Shown: piece by piece, positions 23,401-40,511 of the stretch | How the letters are laid out: each line of letters starts with the position of its first letter | Numbering within the stretch: position 1 is the first letter of the stretch | Assembly: GCA_002105175.1 (NCBI GenBank) | Contig: MCGE01000003.1 | Span: 1,809,001-1,873,000, forward strand | Direction: 5' to 3' | Origin: Absidia repens | Lineage: Eukaryota; Mucoromycota; Mucoromycetes; Mucorales; Cunninghamellaceae | DNA: 64,000 nucleotides | Program-made: the position numbers and the translations under genes | The notes under the pieces: model-generated | Told to the model about the DNA's origin: nothing | Database searches by the model: none | What the model saw: the letters and a program-made list of their open reading frames with translations, nothing else

Positions 23401-25131
23401 ACAACGTCAATTGGATGAAGAAAAGGACATGGAAGAACGACGACAGGCCATCATTCGAAAAGAAGAAGAGCAACGTCTTGCACGATTGGAAGCATTGCGA
23501 AAAGCTGAGGAAGAAGAAGCGGCCAAAAACCCAGCACACTCCCAATCTGAAGCGTCGATTCCCCCTCCTCCTCCTCCTCCTGCTGATTCAACACCACCAC
23601 CCGCACCACCCGCACCACCCGCTCCCGCACCTGCACATACGCCAACAGCAACAGTGCCCACACCAGCCCCAGTTGAGCCCATGGAGACGATCGAAGAAAC
23701 ACAAACGAGCGAAACAGCTTCAGAAGCTCCAAAAGGAAGTAGCAACAATCCATTCGCGAAATTACAACAACAACAACCTGCCGCTGATCACAAGGAAAAA
23801 TCCGTGGATGAACCCACCAAAACTACTGCCGCCGATAAACGTGTCAGCTACAACCCATTCGCCGCTTTCTCAGCATTCTCCGCAACAAAGGGACATGGTA
23901 GTGATGATGACTCTTCTGATGATGACGATGGATGGGATGTTGTGAACCAAGATGACTCTGATAATGAAGACGATTTCCCTGCTGCAGGTAGTGCGAAGAA
24001 TCTTGCTGGAAAGCTCTTTGATGCCATGAGTCAACGTCAAACTGGTAATAAGAAGAAAAGAACTTTAGGAAAATCAACCGAGAATTATACTGATCATATG
24101 GTGTATTTATTTATTTAGGCGGTGGATCACCTAAGCCCTTTGGATCACCTTCTCAAACTGCAGCCACTCCACCCCCAGCCCCTCCAGCCCCTCCAGCCCC
24201 ACCGGCACCAGCAGCTGACATTCCTCCTCCTCCTCCTCCTCCTGCACCTGCTACACCAGCAGATATTCCCCCTCCCCCTCCTGCTCCCGCTGCGACTGGG
24301 CCATCGGACATTCCTCCTCCTCCAGCGCCACCTCAGCCAAACAGCAATAATGATTTCAGTCCACCTGCGGGTCGCACTGCACTGTTGGGTCAGATTCAAC
24401 AAGGAACTCGATTGAAAAAAACGACAACAAACGACAGAAGTCAGGCAAGTGTATCTGGCCAAGTGTTAGATAATAGCGACGCAGCAACAGGATCAATAGC
24501 AGCAACAACAACAAACACCCCACCACCACCAAAAGCACCGGTAGTAGAACAACCAAGTGGTCCTTTAGCAAGCGATGGGTTCTTAGCAGAATTGCAAAAA
24601 CGTACAGGTGTGGATTCTCCAACCGATACGGTGGTACCATCTGTTGCAGTGGACTCAACTGACAGTGAAGGCGTGGAATACACCGCTTTATGGGATTATG
24701 ACGGACAAGGCGCTGATGATTTATCTTTCCAAGCCGATGATGTTATCGTGGTGAACAATGGACTCGAATCTGAGGATTGGTGGTATGGCACTTTGAAACA
24801 ATCCAAGCAATCTGGCTACTTCCCTCGCACATATGTTGAAAGTACTGCGAATGGTGGTAGTGCTCAAGGTAATAATAAAAAGAACAAAAAAAAAAAAAAA
24901 AAAAAAAAAGAGATGGAGAAACTGGGAACTCATTGATATTATTATCCTATAGTTTCCAAAGGTGTTGCATTATATGACTATGCTGGCCCTGAAGACGAAG
25001 GATGTTTGACGTTTGAAGCCGGTGCCTCCCTCGTTATTTTGGATAAATCACTGGGTGATTGGTGGACCGCCAAACTGGAAAATGGAAAACAAGGACTGGT
25101 TCCAGCAAATTACGTTGAAGACCACGAATAG
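20486..25131 (+). CDS. Pan1/intersectin-like endocytic scaffold (EH-EH-coiled coil-WH2-SH3-SH3)
   Basis: Actin-linked endocytic adaptor at cortical patches. Exons: 20486-20531, 20610-20705, 20774-20837, 20896-22981, 23078-24044, 24119-24868, 24953-25131; 1395 residues. Order: EH domain 1 about 15-110 (four exons); a Gln/Pro stretch 141-245 with about nine short repeats ending in TG (PLMTG, PMMTG, PMQTG, PIQTG); EH domain 2 about 281-375 with the EF-loop DKENRGSLDVDEF; coiled coil about 460-760; an acidic Glu/Arg-rich coil about 780-915; proline-rich tracts; WH2 actin-binding motif GRTALLGQIQQGTRLKK near 1171-1187; SH3 domains about 1268-1326 (ALWDYDG) and 1338-1393 (ALYDYAG). EH-EH-TG repeats-WH2 is Pan1; the two SH3 domains recall intersectin. 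The TG repeats resemble, but do not exactly fit, Ark/Prk kinase sites. The start is the first Met in frame with EH1 after a stop-rich leader. Confidence 0.92.
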
Positions 25132-25242
25132 AATTTGTATCTTTGTTTTATTACACTCTCTTTGACCCTCTCTAGTCTAGTATATCAATTTTCATTCGTA
25201 TTATTCTTTTGTATTTTGTTTTTTCTTCCTTTTATTTACAAC

Positions 25243-25248
25243 AATAAA
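25243..25248 (+). terminator. Poly(A) signal of Pan1-like gene
   Basis: AATAAA about 110 nt past the stop codon. Confidence 0.5.
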
Positions 25249-25559
25249 AAGCGATTATTCTCTCACTCTAATTATATATTGAGTATGTTGTCTTCACAAA
25301 AAGTGCCATGTTTTGGGTGAAGGGCTGGGACTAATTCAAACACACGTTGATTCCAACAAAAAATTCTCGACATGTGAATCAGTTGGTCAGGACAAGAGGT
25401 GATATATAATAGGACAGGCTGGTGGTTTACAATGTGGAAGAGAACAGGGTTGTACAAAATACAGTAGCCTCCCACAATAATTATAACAAAGGAAAACGAA
25501 AGTACATCGTTATTGTGGGTACTATCGTTATTCTGATGTCTGTAGTCAAGCTATATCGA

Positions 25560-25990
25560 GCAAGATGGCGGCCTTCAGAAACCTTTCAAGTGGGTTGATA
25601 CAGAAAAGATTTCAAATGCCGCACACATGATTTTTAATTTCTCCGATTTTTTTCCTCCTCTTCTTTTTTTTTTTTTTTTTTTTTTTTTTCTATCATTGTA
25701 ACTCTTTCAGATTATGATGATCTTAGATTAGTATCAGGACTAGTTTAGAAGGGGTTTTAGCTCAGAGATGACAAGATGCATGGGGAAACCCTTTCATTTT
25801 GGATCTAGGATTTGGGACCACCATTAGTTGGCTATTTGAAATCCCCATTAGCTTAGTTTAGTTGTAGTTTGCCCATAATTTGTATCTACATTTGAATAAA
25901 ATATGTCTCTTTTTATACACTGTAATGAAAAATGTCCCATCAGTCTCTCTCATGTCTTGTACAATAGATCCCGGTTTTAAAATCGCCTCT
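25560..25990. repeat. Dispersed repeat family, copy 2 (reverse)
   Basis: Reverse complement of copies 1, 3, 5, 6 and 7. It reads GACTAGTTTAGAAGGGG, GCATGGGGAAACCCTTTC, TTAGCTTAGTTTAGTTG, then TTTGTATCTACATTTGAATAAAATATGTCTC-like sequence with a poly(A) hexamer, and ends near ACAATAGATCCCGG. A 29-nt T-run lies at 25661-25689. Confidence 0.75.
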
Positions 25991-27265
25991 TTAGGTTAGT
26001 GTTTGCAATTTTATGCTTAGGAGAAGATATCTTAGAAAATGCTCTTTTCAGTCTACTCTATCTGTCATATTAATAGCTCAATGGGACAACTCTTACCTAT
26101 AAAAAGGGGATCGGACCAAATTTGTATCCAACCTCCTGCACTCCCCCACACTCAAAATAGTTGATGTTTAAGGGGTCCAAAAGAGATCTTTTTCGAATTA
26201 TGATATTTCACAGTCAATAATCAATGTTTTGCAGAGAAGAATTGTTACATACTCAGGGTTTATCGTTATTCCGGATACTGTTAATATGGATCCTTACTGT
26301 AAAAAAGGTGCAGCATTGAAGGCTTACTATATACTATTGCTCAACTGCTCCATAAAAACATTATGAATACCTGCAAACTTTGTGTTTATTGCAACTTGAT
26401 ACATAGGAGATGTTTTTCCCACTACGTATTGAAACAAAAAAATTGGAGTTTGAGGGATATGCCACATTAACCATTGTCAAAACGTTAAATCGTCCGTTGA
26501 CAAATAGGGTGATTAATTCAGACGGCGATACGCGACACAGGGTCCATGAAATGGGACATCTACTCATTTGTTGCTAATTTGCCTCTCATTTTCTTGGTTT
26601 TGAGACTACTCAAATGGATTGACATTCATAGAAATGCAAGGCATATGAGTCGGGTTTTCTCACATCCAATGGTCATATTTGACAATTTGGGATACATACA
26701 TTAATTGATCGTCCTCGATGACAAAATTTCTTCAACGTTGAATTTGAGTGTCCTTTATTTTCCATGTGGTCTGTCCACTCCACACATCCTCTGGAATGAT
26801 AAAGAGACTGGAGATAAATGACGATAAAAACTAATCAGTATATCATTGAAACGGGTCCTATCCAAAAATATCTGGGTGCTTGTTGTTATTGATTTGGCGC
26901 GCCTCTTTTTTTTATTTATTTGATATTTAATGCTCCAGAGCAGCCCAGCTAGAATACAGAAATGAAGCGAAAATATTATTGTATATTTGATTGATGCTAA
27001 TGCTATACTAAGGCATATTTTTTGATTTTTATTCTGATACTTCAATGGGAAGCTCTTTTTATAAACCCGATGGTGATTGGCTAATTTTGCGTGTTGTCTA
27101 TGGAAAAAAAACATTCGACATTGAATTCTTTTTTTATTTATTTTTTTCTTTTTTCTTCTTTTTTCTTTTTTGCTTTTGCCTTTCTCTTTCTCTCTCTATT
27201 CCCCCACCTTTTATATTTTTACCATATCCTAAAACTATTTATTTACGCTTCACATATCCGTTTGA

Positions 27266-32204
<4,939 letters not shown>

Positions 32205-32318
32205 TGTTAATAGTCCCCTCCCCCCTCCCCATCCCCAATCCATATTTTTTTATTGAAATACCATCATTCGACTTCTATATTATATAGTATGTATATGTAT
32301 GTTTTCTTACTGCATTGA

Positions 32319-32324
32319 AATAAA
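32319..32324 (+). terminator. Poly(A) signal of KDM5 gene
   Basis: AATAAA about 115 nt past the stop codon, followed by a long T-run at 32391-32425. Confidence 0.5.
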
Positions 32325-32387
32325 GATTTTTATTTTTCACTTTTACTGTACTACTTTCTGTGTGATGACTTCTATATGCTTTTTTTT

Positions 32388-32428
<41 letters not shown>

Positions 32429-32999
32429 TTTTGATCTTCCAAGTGTGTATGTACCATATGTGTGTGTTGTGTGTGTTTTCTGTTTTCAAATCAGAGCTTA
32501 TGATACTTTATTCATATGCGACTATTCCTTATGAACAACGTATGGCATTCATTTTTCATAGTCATATGTGTCTTCGTCAATTTTTTGTATCTCTTCATCA
32601 TGTTCTTAGACAATATATCTCCATTCTTTTACACACTTTTTTTTTCAATTATCTATAACACTGCTAATAATCATCACCCAACTAATCGCACTCGTAGCCT
32701 AAATGGTCAATCAATATCTTCAAGAAAATATCAATAACAATTTCACAATAGCGTCAGTCGAACGCTCGCATGCTTGTTTATTACAGTAGACTTCCCATTA
32801 ACGATACCCAGAATAACCAGAAAAATATACACTAACAATCCCCATCTTGCCTGACACCTGTATAGAGGAAGTACTAAATACTTGCTAGCAAAAAGCTATA
32901 TATTAAAATTGACCAACGAAATACGTCCCCGGACGCAACCCTCGCCAGGAACGCACGTTAAAAATACAATATAAGGAATTTATTATGAAGAAGCATGAG

Positions 33000-33710
33000 T
33001 GAGACTATTCGCAGAACTGAAGAACAGCTTACACAAATCTAAAGGGACCATTGCAAATACTTTGTACAAGGCAGGGAAAACATGAGAAAGGTTACAAATG
33101 GGTATATTTTATTGAAGCATAAGAACTGAGAGCACTAAACTAAAAGGGTGACGGTAAAAAGAGATCGAATATGCAAATCATAAGAGAGCCTATTGGGACA
33201 GTTTCCACTGTAGGATATGAAGAGAGACATATTTTATTCAAATGTAGATAACAAACTATGGACAAGCTAATACTAACTGAGCTAATGAAGGCTTCAAAAA
33301 GCCCACTAATCTTCAGATCCAAGATTGAAAATGAAAGGGTTTCCCCATGCATGTTGTTATCCCTGTTCTAAAATCCCTTCAGTACTAATCCTGACACTAA
33401 TATAAGTCCACTTTGATCTCATAGAAGTTCTAATTGTGAAGAAAGAAAGGAATGAGAAAAAGAATTTATAAGAGAGCGACAGTAAAAATCGGTGGGCGGG
33501 TTTTAAAATCTTTTTTGGCTTTCCTCAGGATTTGTGTATCTGGAATTACAGTGTATTTTTGGTGGTGCAATAAAAGAGACCTCTCTGAGGCGTTTTGATT
33601 TTTTTTTGTTTTTTGTTTTTTGTTTTTTTTTTTTTACAGCAATAAACATTGTACAGTAGAGCATCATCAGCATGGCGATTCTCTTCTCGTGACATTAACC
33701 GTCATCAATC
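33000..33710. repeat. Dispersed repeat family, copy 3
   Basis: Same orientation as copy 1: ATTTTATTGAAGCATAAG, ACTAAACTAAAAGGG, then ATTTTATTCAAATGTAGAT, ACTATGGACAAGCTAATAC, AAGGGTTTCCCCATGCATG, a GTGGGCGGG motif, T-run, and GCATGGCGATTCTCTTC as the right end shared with copy 1. Confidence 0.75.
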
Positions 33711-34546
33711 AGTATTAACAGAATGGTTGTTACCTTGCTTCCTTTGTAGGCAAGATGGACCGATTCGACCTGGTTTGTTTCATCCAAGCAACATAAATAG
33801 GTTTGTTTTTTTTATCACCCGACAAAAGATTATTTTTCGATGCAATTTGACAGTACTCTCTTTAGCACGCGTTTCCTTTAATTTTTGCATTATGCGGCCA
33901 ATTGTCGGGTGATGAACTTCGTCGTTTCAGTCCCTCTCTTTGTACACCCGCGACAATTTGAGCACATTTTCCATACAATATGAACCTTTTCTTAGCTTGT
34001 ACATACCTATAATTGGACATCCTAAACCAAAAGGACCATGAATAAAGGATAATATTGTTGAGATACAAAAGGTTTATGTCATGCTTAATTGTATATTATC
34101 ATCTTTACTTTTCCTCGATAATTGTTGTCTAATATGGTAATTTTCCTTGGCCTATGCCGTTATTCTATATCCACTGAATTGAATCCCCGCGGCCTTCGGC
34201 ATCATCGCACTGATAATTTGTTGTTTTTTTTGATTTCCTACTTTCTCCTTTTTCTTTTTCTTTTTTTGGAGCACTTCGTATACTTAGAATTTTTATCACC
34301 TGTATTGGTCATCCTTTTTAGACTGTAGATTCACGGAAACAATAGAATAGTGGTAAGGAACAAAAATAAAAACTTCGAGTGTACTTTATTCACATTCTTC
34401 CTCTCTGCCATGTAGACTCCCTTGAAAAATCCCCCAACTTATAGACTACTTAATTGGAAGGTAAAATGAAAGGAACTTGAATGGATACCAGAAGTTATCA
34501 AATTCTAATACTATTTATTCAATGTAGATATAGATTTGATATACAT

Positions 34547-36670
34547 ATGCAATTGGTAAGACGTCATCTTTTTTTGTCTTAAAAGCAGACTATTACTCTC
34601 GACTCACATACATTGTACTCGCTATTTTTTATTTGTAGAACGACTACCCATCAACATTTAAAAAGGTACAACAACATACAAAGGTTGTGCTACGTATTAC
34701 TTTGTTATTGACTCATCTTCTTTGTAAATATATAGATTGGAAAACACGGCACCGGCGGTATTCCAGATGTAGACGCTACCTCATTAGATGAAGCTTGGAA
34801 AGCTGTAGGCACTCCTTCTCGTCGCAGCAGCTTGGCACCCACATCTTTCAATAGCAGCAACTTAAACAACACCAGCAACCCCGCATTCAACAACCAAAGC
34901 CCAGCTGTATCTCCTACACCCAATTCCCTTTCCCTTCCAGGTGTACGACGATCTTCTGTTGACCAATCTCAATGGGGATCCTTTGGTAGATTCCACTGGG
35001 AAGGCGTAGGAATTTTTGACAACGAAACGCGCAAGAATTCACTCTCACATTCCGCACAAGTTATCGAGCAACCCTCACCACCACCACCATTAGCACCATC
35101 AGAAGTACTTGTTAATGACGCTTCTTATACCACTCATCAGCAGCGTCGGTTTAGTTATAACAACAATATTTTGTCCGTACCAATGCTTCCCAGTGTCTCT
35201 ATGGAACCAGTCTATCGGCAGCAACGAAGTCTATCTTTCTCAGTTGGTCAAGATCCCACCTTGTTTGGCTATGATGATTATGGCGATACTTCTGGCTCTG
35301 GTGTCAGTAACGAAAATAATCAAGGCGCGATCTCTTTGGGCTACAAGAACCTCCTGGCTACTATGGAAGAAGAAGACCAGGACGACAACGATGACGACGA
35401 AGATGACGACGAAGCGGACAACGACACTCTACAGGACATGAATGATGTTGATACAGCAGGCATAGCAGCGCAATGGCGTGCGCGTTCCCAATCATCAGGT
35501 GCGGCGTTTGGTCTACTCTCACCTGCACAGCAAGCGGCGTTATTGAACCGACAATTACGACGCGGATCGGAACAGTATGAAGATTTGAGTCATCAGCGGC
35601 GACATTCTCGTTATTTTAGCGATATTCAAGAACCTGTTACTACTGCTGCTACTTCCAATATTGGGGTTGCGCCGAGTCAACCTGGATACCCACCACTATC
35701 AATTGGCGATAAAGAACGTTTGGGCTTGCTACATCGTCGATTATCTCAGTCTCAAGGTGAAGAATACAAATTTCCGGACCAAAGGTAATAGCTTGTTCGT
35801 TTTGCATACAGTTTTAAAAATATACTCAACATTGACGCTTGTTTATTTGTTTGCTTTAGTTACAATATACTGCACCAACGACGTCAATCTGTCAATCAAC
35901 CTCCTCCTCATCCTCAACATATTCAACAGTTATCAGATCAAATGAATTCCGTAACCCTACATATACCTGAAGCAGAATATGATTTATCTCGCACCGAGTC
36001 AACAGATACCATTGGACAGCAATCACGTATGACACATGGCTATCCCCTTCAGCAGCACCAGCAACAGAAGCAAACGTTTCAACATGCTCAGCATTTCCAA
36101 GTGAACCAGCACCATGAAGTGTATTTCAATGCAGAACATCAACAGCAACAGAGACAGAAGAGGCAACACCAGCATCAGCAATCGATTAGCCACGCACCGT
36201 CAGACATCTTCTATAGCTCAGACAACAAAGGCATCCCTCTTCAACGATTACCGCAAAACACGACATTGTATTCTGTGGAATTCAAAGCTGGACGAATAGA
36301 TTACTTTTATGTGATATGTGAATATGGAACGAATGCGACTGGAAAGTTTCAAATTGGTGATTTGGTGATCGTGGAAGGTGATCGCGGAAAGGATCTGGGC
36401 AAGATCGCTAGTGGTACTCTTAACGTTGGCAATGTTGAACAATTCTTAAATTCTGGAAAACAGTTGAAGGATGATGGATCTAGCAATGAACACGACGATA
36501 ACGATAAGTCCAAGGATGTGTATATGAAACGACTTTATCGATTGGCCACGACAAATGAAATCGATCTCTTACTTGAAAAGATCAGGATGAAATGCAAGCA
36601 TTGGCTCTCTGTCAACAAAAGGTGAAATTGCGAAATTTGCCAATGTCTGTGGTAGATGCTGAATATCAAT

Positions 36671-36710
<40 letters not shown>

Positions 36711-36954
36711 AAGTGGGAGGGAAGGTTGGTAGATGCTGAATTAATCATTTATTTTTTTCTTCTTCTTTTTGTGCAATAGGGATCGTCGTAAACTGACTTT
36801 CTTGTTTGTAGCCAATCGTCGTATTGACTTTCGCGAACTTGTCAGAGAATTATTCAAGATTTACAAAACTCGAATCTGGATGCGGGCTGTCAGCGCAAGT
36901 ACTCTTAATATTCTATCATCCCCTTCTGATACCTTCCCTAGTATTGGATTATAG
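34547..36954 (+). pseudogene. PSP1 C-terminal domain protein, frame broken by one base
   Basis: Exons 34547-34555 (9 nt, uncertain), 34639-34665, 34736-35784, 35860-36671, 36780-36954. Early part is Ser/Asn/Gln-rich with RRSS-type basic phospho-motifs and an acidic block; the conserved PSP1 domain (about residues 500-680) runs from KAGRIDYFY through FQIGDLVIVEGDRGKDLG to DAEYQWDRRKLTFLFVANRR, RIDFRELVRELFKIYKTRIW. The domain's frame is lost at 36574-36580: after LLLEK the annotated frame reads IRMKCK and stops at 36625, whereas one extra A in the GAAAAG run restores DQDEMQALALCQQKVKLRNLPM, the family sequence. With it the product is 690 residues. Because the rest is intact, a sequencing slip in the A-run is likelier than true decay. 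Psp1 proteins are linked to P-bodies and growth control; the molecular role is poorly known. Confidence 0.75.
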
Positions 36955-37016
36955 TTAGTATTATTAGTTTTTTTTTTTTTTACCCAATTTGACCCCCCTC
37001 CCCTCTTGCTTTCAGT

Positions 37017-37022
37017 AATAAA
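37017..37022 (+). terminator. Poly(A) signal of PSP1-domain gene
   Basis: AATAAA about 63 nt past the stop, only 120 nt before the Ctf8 ATG. Confidence 0.45.
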
Positions 37023-37142
37023 AAAAAAAAATCCCCGCTTGGTTTGAAATTTGCAATTTTTTTTTTCGTGTTTTCGTGCCTTTCTCACTTGCTTTTTTTT
37101 TTTTTTTTTTTCTTGCTTTGAAATTCAACGACAGAATGCACA

Positions 37143-37610
37143 ATGGTTCAAGCAGTTATTCATTCTTGGGTTACATCTGACAACAAAAAGGAATTGAGCT
37201 TGCTCGAGTTCCAAGGTAGCTTCCATGGCAATGGCGACGATCAGATGAAAAATGTCAAAATTGGTGATATTGAAGTTGATAAGGTAATAGTCGTTAGTTG
37301 AACTGAAAACGTCGTTCGTCATCATGTACTGACATTGACATTGTTTATGGGCGGTTGATTGTGCTAGGACAAGATGTTTTTACTTATTGGACATCATAGG
37401 ATTGAAGGGGTCAGGAAAAAGCTACTCAAACCACTCGCAGTGATCCACAAGCGGACGACATCAGCAACGACAATGGACATTGATCAGATCAATGACACTG
37501 GGCCGGCTATGGAATACGATGTCACCACTATTATCAAGGAAAAATTCGTCTTTACCAATCGTCCTCGGTTAATTGTCAAGGAAAGTCTACGTGGTATGAC
37601 CAAGTTTTAG
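37143..37610 (+). CDS. CTF8: Ctf8, subunit of the Ctf18 alternative RFC clamp loader
   Basis: Small subunit that with Dcc1 binds Ctf18 to form the alternative replication factor C complex, which handles PCNA and supports sister-chromatid cohesion. Exons 37143-37283 and 37368-37610, 127 residues, near the family's usual ~120-130. Visible signature: ELSLLEFQGSF near the N-terminus, then MFLLIGHHRIEG and KPLAVI, YDVTTIIKEKFVFTNRPRLIV at the end, matching the family order (LLELQG, LLIGHH-LEG, K-PLAVL, I-F-TRP-PI). The start is the first ATG, 188 nt after the PSP1 gene stop, so the intergenic spacer is compact. A poly(A) signal lies at 37777-37782. Confidence 0.88.
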
Positions 37611-37678
37611 ATTCGTTTCCTAACTCCCCCGTCTCTCCTCCTCCTTATATCTTCACCGTTATGTATATATATATCCTC

Positions 37679-37711
<33 letters not shown>

Positions 37712-37776
37712 TCTATATATATATATTTTGAACTTTCCATTGTTGATATATTGATATCCATTTTTTATATATTGAA

Positions 37777-37782
37777 AATAAA
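37777..37782 (+). terminator. Poly(A) signal of Ctf8
   Basis: AATAAA about 170 nt past the stop, after a 26-nt T-run at about 37687-37712. Confidence 0.45.
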
Positions 37783-38829
37783 AACAAATTTGTACCAATG
37801 AATTGTAGTGTTATTGCCCATGTGACGGGAGGATGACTAGGCTTGATGATCATCGTAATATGAGGGGAAAGGCGCTATGGTGATTTGAAATGTAGGGAAG
37901 GTATGCGTTTGGGGTTATAAAAAGTGGGGTGCTGCTGTTGAGGAATGTTAATGGCTTGACATAGTGAACCATATGCTGTAGCAGGTTGGAATGCCTGGAA
38001 ACGGTATCATATAATATGGATGAATGTCAGTATGTGAGCCGAGGGGAAAATTTTTCAAATATAGATACATAAAAATCAAACTATGCATCAGAACAAAATG
38101 ATACTGTTGGATTGCCGTTTTTATTAGATCCCAACACACTGCTAACTACTTGATGCAACCCATCACTGACATTTTTTGATGTGCACATCATGGCTATTTT
38201 TAACATAGCTTAAGGCATTCCTCGTATCGTACTGAACAAGGTAGCGATGCATTAAGGAAGACTTATCACTGACGATATGAGATATGGCGTAGCCGTCAGA
38301 AGACGTCCCAATATTTGTATTTCTTTCTATACATTTGTATATTCCAATTAGTTGAAGCACTTTGTACGGCGTCTGGTATTCAAGTGAGATAGCGGCTTTT
38401 ATGGTATCAATGGAGTAAACTTCGAGGAAACTCCAGTTTATTTTTTATTTTATTTTTATCAGTACTATATAGTAGACGTCGAACAACAGTAGGATATTTT
38501 ATGGTGTTCCTGTAGGTCTTTCGTATTGTAAAATAAAATAGTAGTAGGGAGAAGGTTCTTGAGTACGGATGAGAACCATGGTGGAAATATCTTAATATCG
38601 CTAAAATCATTATATGATATGTCGTAAACTATTGTACAGCATTCGTTGAAGGCATATATAAGGTTTTTATTGCTGAATAAATATGACATAAGATAAAGTA
38701 TGAGAGTAAGTAATTATTCGGCTGGTAGCAAAACTAATCTACAGTGATAATCTATTCTACAATGAAGATGTGAACTATACTACGTATGTGACAAACTATT
38801 CCACAGTAAAAGCGGAGTATACAGGTAAT

Positions 38830-40160
38830 CACGAGAAGAGAAACGTCAAGTTGCTAATGCTCTATGGTGGGAGTCGCTCTTAAAAGAAGAGAGCTCTCAT
38901 GCTGCTGCTGTTCACTGGTGTTAGTTACTGACAAAATAAAATAAAATAAAATGACAGATCTACCATGCTGAATTTGTTGAACGGTGGAAGTTGCTTTAAA
39001 AGGAAGAGGGAGACATTATGTCGACATTGTTGAATGATGGGATTCTGTCAAACGCATCCGTGAGACCAATTGCCATGAGACATGTCATGGCGGAGTTGTC
39101 GTGTTAAAATGTGAGAAGCGATGTGGCGGTGGGACCACAGAGGTGAAGAGCGGCGGTGTTGATTGCAGAGGCTTCATTCCATTGATGGATTCTGATGGCG
39201 CTTCAAGGATGGCTATCCACGAGGTCACGGCAGTGGCAGTCCGTTCTCCAGAGAAGATAGGGAGGTTCAGTTGGCCGGGTGGGGCAGTGATACCAGTATC
39301 CATGAGATTGGCAAAGTCGAGTGGCATTAGAGAGGAATGGAGCAAGTTAACAAAATTAAAAAATTACCATATTGATGATATTCTATGGTGTTGGTTGTTG
39401 AGAAACAAAAAGGAAAAAAAGTGTTTCCTTTGCTGTATCCGCAAGATAAAAGGGACCCCTGAGAGCGACCACAAAACCATTTCAAATCCCGCACATGTGA
39501 ATTTTATCCTTTCCCAATTTTTTTTCGCTCTTTCTTTCTTTCTTTCTTTCAATTTCTTTTCTTCCATTCATTTTTTTTTTTTTTTCACTATTCGACTTCT
39601 ATGGGGTTATTTTTACTTATAATAGAGTCAGGATTAGTTTAGAAGGGTTTTCAGCTCAGAGATTACAAAATACATGGGGAAACCCTTCCATTTTGGATCT
39701 AGGATCTGAAGGCACCATTAGTTGGCTTTTTGAAGCCTTCATTAACTTAGTTTAGTATTAGCTTGTCCCTAGTTTGTATCTATATCTAAATAAAATATGT
39801 CTCCTTTTACTTGCTTTAATAAAAAATGTCCCATTTGTCTCTTTCGAGTTCTGTGCAATTTGTCCCATCCTTACCATCTCCCCTTTTAAATATGTTGTTT
39901 TTCGTCAACGACAAAACTGTTGTGATCTTTTCTCGTACCTTGTACACTATAGTATATATATATTAATATTGTCCATTATTCAGATCCCTTTCAGATTCCC
40001 CCATGCCACCGTCAGTAGTTTCTTTGTTGTAATGAACCCTACGTATTCACTTTAGTATTTACCCAAATACTTTCCAATAAAATATGCCCTTTTTATTAAT
40101 CATCATTAGACACATTGTCCAAGTTAATATTGTAGTTGTTTTGTGAGCATTCTATCAAAA
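38830..40160. repeat. Dispersed repeat family, copy 4 (reverse, with insert)
   Basis: Left edge CACGAGAAGAGAAACGTCAA is the reverse of the right end of copies 1 and 3; the core at 39620-39860 reads GATTAGTTTAGAAGGG, CATGGGGAAACCCTTCC, GTATCTATATCTAAATAAAATATGTCTC-like; the right edge ATTGTAGTTGTTTTGTGAG is the reverse of the left end of copy 7. This copy is therefore close to full length and is enlarged by an insert of a few hundred bases. Confidence 0.65.
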
Positions 40161-40511
40161 ACATTATTTCTATTCCATCCCCTATAGCCAAGCAGCCCCC
40201 ATCAAAGTCCCCACTTCAATTTGCCCCACTCATAAAAATAAAAAATCCTGCCCCAACCTATACTCCCATAAAAAATCCACGTTTTCGTTGATCTACAATA
40301 AAGACATTTTTAATATAGAGACAGAAGACAAAGAGAAAACAAAATATGGTTTAAATAATTTATAAAACAAAACAACATGAATGATAAGAGTAATAATATA
40401 CAGTGCAATTTTAACCAAAGCTATGATATACAAAAGGGATAGATAGAAAAAGAAAGGATAAAGTACACAGGGTAAATAGAGTATATAAGAGATTGTAAAG
40501 GGGATAATTAA

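Larger units (their letters stand above)
32205..34546. other. Intergenic with dispersed repeat copy 3
   Basis: 3' flank of KDM5, a 35-nt T-run (32391-32425), the repeat copy at about 33000-33710, and AT-rich sequence upstream of the PSP1-domain gene. No gene seen. Confidence 0.6.
37611..40511. other. Intergenic between convergent Ctf8 and MFS genes
   Basis: About 2.9 kb dominated by a reverse copy of the dispersed repeat (about 38830-40160) that carries a GC-richer insert at about 39000-39350. The left part (37800-38800) has only short AT-rich frames. No gene can be supported. Confidence 0.55.

Noticed and set aside
23407..24462. Minus-strand ORFs opposite the Pan1-like gene (Gly/Ala- and Arg/Trp-rich)
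   Set aside because: They mirror the proline-rich and Glu/Gln-rich repeats of the real gene on the plus strand.
36574..36625. Programmed ribosomal frameshift in the PSP1 gene
   Set aside because: No slippery heptamer or downstream stem was evident, and a missing A in a homopolymer explains it more simply.
37827..37990. Minus-strand open tail (PATAYGSLCQAIN...) that looks somewhat coding
   Set aside because: It has a possible acceptor but no upstream exons, no recognised family and sits in repeat-like DNA.
39085..39345. 86-aa minus ORF and overlapping 173-aa plus ORF
   Set aside because: Both lie inside repeat copy 4, show no domain and end in low-complexity sequence; I considered an ankyrin remnant but could not align it.
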